From positions 24,033,501 through 24,097,500 of the forward strand of contig NC_079881.1 in assembly GCF_029227915.1 (NCBI RefSeq): a stretch of DNA of 64,000 nucleotides, in the 5' to 3' direction. The position numbers and the translations under genes are program-made. Below the pieces are notes generated by a model that made no database searches, was not told the origin of the DNA, and saw only the letters and a list, made by a program, of their open reading frames with translations. Shown here piece after piece: positions 55,823 to 64,000 of the stretch. This DNA comes from Hydractinia symbiolongicarpus. Taxonomy: Eukaryota; Cnidaria; Hydrozoa; Anthoathecata; Hydractiniidae. Each line of letters opens with the position of its first letter. The first letter of the stretch is position 1.

Positions 55823-58800
55823 GTTGGTGTGCGCTGAAGATATAGAGACAGTTTCAAAAACTCCATTTCATTGACTTTCTAACGGTGTCAATCCGTTTGA
55901 GTTACAACGGTTGCGTCACATACTCGTACCAACATGTATTTAGTGATTTTCTTCCGATATTACTAAGTTGTAGCGCTTTTAACAGTAAAACGATTGACTG
56001 TGGGACTTAATTGAACTGACTCTGGACTGTGAGCTTATAAATGTGATAAACGAACCAATTGGTCTCCAAGAAATAACATTCTTCTTAATTTGACATGATT
56101 GCTGGAATTCAGCGATTATATTAGGCTCTGTGGTAGCGCTTTATTTAAAAATTCAGATAAATAAGTCTTTTTTTACTGTAGAACCAATCCTAGCCGTTAC
56201 TTCGCGCTGAAGAAATAGAGACAGTTTCAAAAACTACATTTCAATGACATTCTAACCGTATCAGTCCGTTTGAGTTACAACGGTTGCGTCACATATTCGT
56301 ACCAACATGTATTTAGCGATATTTTTCTGATTTTACTAGGTTGCATCGCTTTTAGCAGTGAAGCGATTGACTGTGGGACTTAATTGAACTGATTCTGGAC
56401 TGTGACGTTTTAAATGTGATAAATGAGCCAATTGGACTCCAAGGAATAACATTCTTTTGAATTTGACATGATTTCCGAAACTCAGCGATTACACTGGGCG
56501 CTGTGGCAGCGCTTCATTTAAAACTGTAGATAAATAAGTCATTTTTTACTGTGGGACCAATCCTAGCCGTTATCGCGCGCTGAAGAAATAAAGACATTTT
56601 CAAAAACTACATTTCATTGATTTTAACTGTCTCAGTCCGTTTAAGTTACAACGGTTGCGTCACATATTCGTACCAACATGTATTTAGCGATATTTTTCTG
56701 ATATTACCAGGTTGCATCTTTTTTAACAGTGAAACGATTGACTGTGGGACTTAGTTGAACTGATTCTGGACTCTGACCTTATAAATGCAATGAATGAGAC
56801 AATTGGATTCCAAGGAAAAACATTGTTCTTAATTTCACATGATTGCTGTAACTCAGGGATTATACTAGACGCTGTGGTAGCGCCTTATTCAAAAATTTAG
56901 ATAAGTAAGCCATTTTTTATTGTGGGACCAATCCTAGCCGTTATCGCGGGCTTAATCAATAGGAACAGTTTAAAAAACTACATTTCATTGATTTTCTAAC
57001 TGTCTCAGTCCGTTTAAGTTACAACGGTTGCGTCACATATTCGTACCAACATGTATTTAGCGATATTTTTCTGATATTACCAGGTTGCATCTTTTTTAAC
57101 AGTGAAACGATTGACTGTGGGACTTAGTTGAACTGATTCTGAACTCTGACCTAAAAATGCAATAAATGAGACAATTGGATTCCAAGGAAAAACATTGTTC
57201 TTAATTTGACATGATTGCTGTAACTCAGGGATTATACTAGACGCTGTGGTAGCGCCTTATTTAAAAAATTAGATAAGTAAGCCATTTTTTATAGTGGGAG
57301 CAATCCTAGCCGTTATCGCGCGCTGAAGAAATAGAGACAGTTTCAAAAATTACATTTCAATGACTTTCTAACGCCATCAGTCCGTTTGAGTTACAACGGT
57401 TGCGTCACATATTCGTACCAACATGTATTTAGCGATATTTTTCCGCTATTACCAGGTTGCATCTTTTTTAACAGTGATACGATTGACTGTGGGACTTAGT
57501 TGAACTGATTCTGGACTCTGACCTTATAAATGCAATAAATGAGACAATTGGATTCCAAGGAAAAACATTGTTCTTAATTTTACATGATTGCTGTAACTCA
57601 GGGATTATACTAGACGCTGTGGTAGCGCCTTATTTAAAAAATTAGATAAGTAAGCCATTTCTCATTGTGGGACCAATCCTAGCCGTTATCGCGCGCTGAA
57701 GAAATAGAGACAGTTTCAAAAACTACATTTCAATGACTTTCTAACGCCATCAGTCCGTTTGAGTTACAACGGTTGCGTCACATATTCCTACCAACATGTA
57801 TTTAGCGATATTTTTCAGCTATTACTAGGTTGCATCGCTTTTGACTGTGAAACGATTGACTGTGGGACTTAATTGCACTAACTTTGGACTGTGACCTGAT
57901 AAATGTAATAAATGAGACAATTGGACTCCAAGAAATAACATTCTTCTTAATTTGACATGATTGCCGGAACTCAGCGATTACACTGGGCGCTGTGGTAGCG
58001 CTGCATTTAAAAATTTATATGAATAAGTCATTCTTTACTGTGGGACCAATACTAGCCGTTATCGCGTGCTGAAGAAAGACCGACAGTTTCAAAAAGTACA
58101 TCTCACTGACTTTCTAACGGTGTCAGTCCGTTTGAGTTACAACAGTTGAGTCACATATTCGTACCAACCTGCATTTAGCGATATTTTTCTGATATTACTA
58201 TGTTGCATCGCTTTTAACAGTGCAACGATTGACTCTGGGACTTATTTGAACTGACTTTGGACTGTGACCTTTTAAATGTTATAAGTGAGACAATTGAACT
58301 CCAAGAAATAACATTCTTCTTAATTTGACATGATTGTGGGAACTCAGCGAATACATTAGGCTCTGTGGTAGCGCTTTATTTAAAAATTTAGATAAATAAG
58401 TCTTTTTTTACTATGGGACCAATCCTGGCCATTAGCACGCACTGAATAAATAGGAACAGTTTCAAAGACTACATTTCATTGACTTTCTGGCGGTGTAAAT
58501 CCGTTTGAGTTACAATCGTTGCGTCACATATTCGTACCAACATGCATTTAGTGACATTTTTCCGATATAACTAAGTCATTTCACTTTTAACAATGAAATG
58601 ATCAACTGTGGGACTTAATTGAACTAATATTGGCCTGTGACCTTATAAATGTGATAAGTGAGCCGACTGGACTCCAAGAAATAACATTCTTCTAACTTTG
58701 ACATGATTGCTGGAACTCAGCAATTACACTGGGCGCTGTGGAAGCGTTTCATTTAAAAATTTAGATAAATAAGTCATTTTTACTGTGGGAGCAATCCTAG

Positions 58801-61800
58801 CCGTTAGCGCGCGCTGAAGATATAGAGACAATTTCAAAAACTCCATTTCATTGACTTTCTAACGGTGTCAATCCGTTTGAGTTACAACGGTTGTGTCACA
58901 TCTTCGTCCCCACATGTATTTAGCGATAGTATTCGGATATTACTAGGTTGCATCGCTTTTAACAGTGAAACGTTTGACTGTGGGACTTAATTGAACTGAT
59001 TTTTAACTTTGACCTTATAAATGTGATGAGTGAGCCAGTTTGGCTACAAGAAGTAACATTCTTCTTAACTTGACATCATTGCTGGTACTCAGCGATTGCA
59101 CTGGGCGCTGTGGTAGCGCTTTATTTAAAAATTAAGATAAATTAGTCATTTTTTACTGTGGGACCAATCCCAGCCGTTAGTTCGCGCTGACGAAATAGAG
59201 ACAGTTTCGAAAACTACATGTCATTAATTTTTTGGCGGTATCAATCCGTTTGAGTTACAACGGTTGCGTCACATATTCGTACCAACATGCATTTAGTGAC
59301 ATTTTTCCGATATAACTAAGTCATTTCACTTTTAACAATGAAATGATCAACTGTGGGACTTAATTGAACTAATATTGGCCTGTCACCTTATAAATGTGAT
59401 AAGTGAGCCGACTGGACTCCAAGAAATAACATTCTTCTAACTTTGACATGATTGCTGGAACTTAGCAATTACACTGGGCGCTGTCGAAGCGTTTCATTTA
59501 AAAATTTAGATAAATAGTCATTTTTACTGTGGGACCAATCCTACCCGTTGGTGTGCGCTGAAGATATAGAGACAGTTTCAAAAACTCCATTTCATTGACT
59601 TTCTAACGGTGTCAATCCGTTTGAGTTACAACGGTTGCGTCACATACTCGTACCAACATGTATTTAGTGATTTTCTTCCGATATTACTAAGTTGTAGCGC
59701 TTTTAACAGTAAAACGATTGACTGTGGGACTTAATTGAACTGACTCTGGACTGTGAGCTTATAAATGTGATAAACGAATCAATTGGTCTCCAAGAAATAA
59801 CATTCTTCTTAATTTGACATGATTGCTGGAATTCAGCGATTATATTAGCCTCTGTGGTAGCGCTTTATTTAAAAATTCAGATAAATAAGTCTTTTTTTAC
59901 TGTAGAACCAATCCTAGCCGTTACTTCGCGCTGAAGAAATAGAGACAGTTTCAAAAACTACATTTCAATGACTTTCTAACCGTATCAGTCCGTTTGAGTT
60001 ACAACGGTTGCGTCACATATTCGTACCAACATGTATTTAGCGATATTTTTCTGATTTTACTAGGTTGCATCGCTTTTAGCAGTGAAGCGATTGACTGTGG
60101 GACTTAATTGAACTGATTCTGGACTGTGACGTTTTAAATGTGATAAATGAGCCAATTGGACTCCAAGGAATAACATTCTTTTGAATTTGACATGATTTCC
60201 GAAACTCAGCGATTACACTGGGCGCTGTGGCAGCGCTTCATTTAAAACTGTAGATAAATAAGTCATTTTTTACTGTGGGACCAATCCTAGCCGTTATCGC
60301 GCGCTGAAGAAATAAAGACATTTTCAAAAACTACATTTCATTGATTTTCTAACTGTCTCAGTCCGTTTAAGTTACAACGGTTGCGTCACATATTCGTACC
60401 AACATGTATTTAGCGATATTTTTCTGATATTACCAGGTTGCATCTTTTTTAACAGTGAAACGATTGACTGTGGGACTTAGTTGAGCTGATTCTGGACTCT
60501 GACCTTATAAATGCAATAAATGAGACAATTGGATTCCAAGGAAAAACATTGTTCTTAATTTCACATGATTGCTGTAACTCAGGGATTATACTAGACGCTG
60601 TGGTAGCGCCTTATTCAAAAATTTAGATAAGTAAGCCATTTTTTATTGTGGGACCAATCCTAGCCGTTATCGCGGGCTTAATCAATAGGAACAGTTTAAA
60701 AAACTACATTTCATTGATTTTCTAACTGTCTCAGTCCGTTTAAGTTACAACGGTTGCGTCACATATTCGTACCAACATGTATTTAGCGATATTTTTCTGA
60801 TATTACCAGGTTGCATCTTTTTTAACAGTGAAACGATTGACTGTGGGACTTAGTTGAACTGATTCTGAACTCTGACCTAAAAATGCAATAAATGAGACAA
60901 TTGGATTCCAAGGAAAAACATTGTTCTTAATTTGACATGATTGCTGTAACTCAGGGATTATACTAGACGCTGTGGTAGCGCCTTATTTAAAAAATTAGAT
61001 AAGTAAGCCATTTTTTATTGTGGGAGCAATCCTAGCCGTTATCGCGCGCTGAAGAAATAGAGAAAGTTTCAAAAACTACATTTCAATGACTTTCTAACCG
61101 TATCAGTCCGTTTGAGTTACAACGGTTGCGTCACATATTCGTACCAACATGTATTTAGCGATATTTTTCTGATTTTACTAGGTTGCATCGCTTTTAGCAG
61201 TGAAGCGATTGACTGTGGGACTTAATTGAACTGATTCTGGACTGTGACGTTTTAAATGTGATAAATGAGCCAATTGGACTCCAAGGAATAACATTCTTTT
61301 GAATTTGACATGATTTCCGAAACTCAGCGATTACACTGGGCGCTGTGGCAGCGCTTCATTTAAAACTGTAGATAAATAAGTCATTTTTTACTGTGGGACC
61401 AATCCTAGCCGTTATCGCGCGCTGAAGAAATAAAGACATTTTCAAAAACTACATTTCATTGATTTTCTAACTGTCTCAGTCCGTTTAAGTTACAACGGTT
61501 GCGTCACATATTCGTACCAACATGTATTTAGCGATATTTTTCTGATATTACCAGGTTGCATCTTTTTTAACAGTGAAACGATTGACTGTGGGACTTAGTT
61601 GAACTGATTCTGGACTCTGACCTTATAAATGCAATAAATGAGACAATTGGATTCCAAGGAAAAACATTGTTCTTAATTTCACATGATTGCTGTAACTCAG
61701 GGATTATACTAGACGCTGTGGTAGCGCCTTATTCAAAAATTTAGATAAGTAAGCCATTTTTTATTGTGGGACCAATCCTAGCCGTTATCGCGGGCTTAAT

Positions 61801-63660
61801 CAATAGGAACAGTTTAAAAAACTACATTTCATTGATTTTCTAACTGTCTCAGTCCGTTTAAGTTACAACGGTTGCGTCACATATTCGTACCAACATGTAT
61901 TTAGCGATATTTTTCTGATATTACCAGGTTGCATCTTTTTTAACAGTGAAACGATTGACTGTGGGACTTAGTTGAACTGATTCTGAACTCTGACCTAAAA
62001 ATGCAATAAATGAGACAATTGGATTCCAAGGAAAAACATTGTTCTTAATTTGACATGATTGCTGTAACTCAGGGATTATACTAGACGCTGTGGTAGCGCC
62101 TTATTTAAAAAATTAGATAAGTAAGCCATTTTTTATTGTGGGAGCAATCCTAGCCGTTATCGCGCGCTGAAGAAATAGAGACAGTTTCAAAAATTACATT
62201 TCAATGACTTTCTAACGCCATCAGTCCGTTTGAGTTACAACGGTTGCGTCACATATTCGTACCAACATGTATTTAGCGATATTTTTCCGCTATTACCAGG
62301 TTGCATCTTTTTTAACAGTGAAACGATTGACTGTGGGACTTAGTTGAACTGATTCTGGACTCTGACCTTATAAATGCAATAAATGAGACAATTGGATTCC
62401 AAGGAAAAACATTGTTCTTAATTTTACATGATTGCTGTAACTCAGGGATTATACTAGACGCTGTGGTAGCGCTTTATTTAAAAAATTAGATAAGTAAGCC
62501 ATTTCTCATTGTGGGACCAATCCTAGCCGTTATCGCGCGCTGAAGAAATAGAGACAGTTTCAAAAACTACATTTCAATGACTTTCTAACGCCATCAGTCC
62601 GTTTGAGTTACAACGGTTGCGTCACATATTCGTACCAACATGTATTTAGCGATATTTTTCCGCTATTACTAGGTTGCATCGCTTTTGACTGTGAAACGAT
62701 TGACTGTGGGACTTAATTGCACTAACTTTGGACTGTGACCTGATAAATAAAATAAATGAGACAATTGGACTCCAAGAAATAACATTCTTCTTAATTTGAC
62801 ATGATTGCCGGAACTCAGCGATTACACTGGGCGCTGTGGTAGCGCTTCATTTAAAGATTTATATGAATAAGTCATTCTTTACTGTGGGACCAATACTAGC
62901 CGTTATCGCGTGCTGAAGAAAGACCGACAGTTTCAAAAAGTACATCTCACTGACTTTCTAACGGTGTCAGTCCGTTTGAGTTACAACAGTTGAGTCACAT
63001 ATTCGTACCAACCTGCATTTAGCGATATTTTTCTGATATTACTATGTTGCATCGCTTTTAACAGTGCAACGATTGACTCTGGGACTTATTTGAACTGACT
63101 TTGGACTGTGACCTTATAAATGTTATAAGTGAGACAATTGAACTCCAAGAAATAACATTCTTCTTAATTTGACATGATTGTGGGAACTCAGCGAATACAT
63201 TAGGCTCTGTGGTAGCGCTTTATTTAAAAATTTAGATAAATAAGTCTTTTTTTACTATGGGACCAATCCTGGCCATTAGCACGCACTGAATAAATAGGAA
63301 CAGTTTCAAAGACTACATTTCATTGACTTTCTGGCGGTGTAAATCCGTTTGAGTTACAATCGTTGCGTCACATATTCGTACCAACATGCATTTAGTGACA
63401 TTTTTCCGATATAACTAAGTCATTTCACTTTTAACAATGAAATGATCAACTGTGGGACTTAATTGAACTAATATTGGCCTGTGACCTTATAAATGTGATA
63501 AGTGAGCCGACTGGACTCCAAGAAATAACATTCTTCTAACTTTGACATGATTGCTGGAACTCAGCAATTACACTGGGCGCTGTGGAAGCGTTTCATTTAA
63601 AAATTTAGATAAATAAGTCATTTTTACTGTGGGACCAATCCTACCCGTTAGCGTGCGCTT
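55823..63660. repeat. Higher-order repeat of about 3.72 kb (10 monomers), with an extra 3-monomer duplication in the second copy
   Basis: The variant CCCGTTGGTGTGCGCTGAAG appears at 55823 and again at 59547, 3724 bp apart. The second unit is longer: a CTAACCGTATCAG monomer at about 59980 recurs at about 61098 (1118 bp, three monomers), and the CACTGAATAAATAGG marker moves from 58441 to about 63286 (4845 bp, thirteen monomers). So a 10-mer unit was duplicated and one copy then gained three monomers, or the other lost them. Confidence 0.7.
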
Positions 63661-64000
63661 AAGATATAGAGACAGTTTCAAAAACTCCATTTCATTGACT
63701 TTCTAACGGTGTCAATCCATTTGAGTTACAACGGTTGCGTCACATACTCGTACCAACATGTATTTAGTGATTTTCTTCCGATATTACTAAGTTGTAGCGC
63801 TTTTAACAGTAAAACGATTGACTGTGGGACTTAATTGAACTGACTCTGGACTGTGAGCTTATAAATGTGATAAACGAACCAATTGGTCTCCAAGAATTAA
63901 CATTCTTCTTAATTTGACATGATTGCTGGAATTCAGCGATTATATTAGGCTCTGTGGTAGCGCTTTATTTAAAAATTCAGATAAATAAGTCTTTTTTTAC

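Larger units (their letters stand above)
31641..64000. repeat. Satellite array, right block (about 372-bp monomers)
   Basis: About 87 further head-to-tail monomers of the same satellite as at 1-14518, in the same orientation and in phase with it once the transposon is removed. The array runs off the end of the window. Subtypes alternate in multi-monomer units, with several large tandem duplications annotated separately. No genes, RNA genes or other mobile elements were seen in this 32-kb stretch; the single ORF of 64 codons near 46.2 kb is a chance opening within one monomer. Confidence 0.97.

Noticed and set aside
1-64000. CENP-B box in the satellite
   Set aside because: A TTCG-N4-A match exists (TTCGTACCAACATG), but the essential CGGG is replaced by ATG(C/T), so centromere function is not supported by this motif.

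Overview
The window is animal (probably invertebrate) nuclear DNA made of two parts: a long tandem satellite array with a period of about 372 bp (1-14518 and 31641-64000, roughly 125 monomers) and one 17.1-kb Polinton/Maverick virus-like transposon (14519-31640) inserted in it. The element starts with AG, ends with TC, is flanked by a 6-bp target duplication (TACATT at 14513-14518 and 31641-31646) and carries 233-bp terminal inverted repeats that I read as identical. The same satellite junction without an insertion occurs at 35741, so an empty-site comparator lies in the same window. The host cannot be named from the sequence. Several structural proteins resemble, from memory only, Polinton proteins of cnidarians and other marine invertebrates.

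Layout of the element, left to right: protein-primed family B DNA polymerase (minus strand, with an N-terminal SAP motif; its stop codon lies inside the left terminal repeat); a SAP-SAP-RING protein (plus); a retroviral-type integrase (minus); a small SAP protein (plus); a second RING protein with a polyglutamate tract (minus); a second small SAP protein (minus); a paralogous pair of two-helix membrane proteins (minus); a coiled-coil membrane protein (plus); then a minus-strand morphogenesis block in which MCP, ATPase, a membrane protein and several small membrane proteins follow one another with tiny gaps or overlaps, preceded by a candidate minor capsid protein; finally a plus-strand block with a stop-interrupted small ORF, a 293-aa protein and a 111-aa protein.

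Together these genes cover replication (PolB), insertion (integrase) and virion building (double jelly-roll MCP, packaging ATPase, candidate minor capsid and membrane proteins). I could not find the adenain-like cysteine protease that usually completes the Polinton set. The accessory zone at 18.8-22.6 kb is the unusual part: duplicated SAP and RING genes with duplicated promoters, joined through a family of about 24-bp palindromes (core TTTGTTAC...GTAACAAA). The same palindrome connects different gene ends in different places, which suggests cassette shuffling at palindromic junctions. The RING domains have the exact zinc-ligand spacing of MDM2-type ubiquitin ligases.

The satellite shows several clean unequal-exchange events (tandem duplications of 2609, 2236, about 3724 and 1118 bp, all near-integer multiples of the monomer) with hybrid monomers at the junctions. 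No host genes, rRNA, tRNA or CRISPR arrays were seen.
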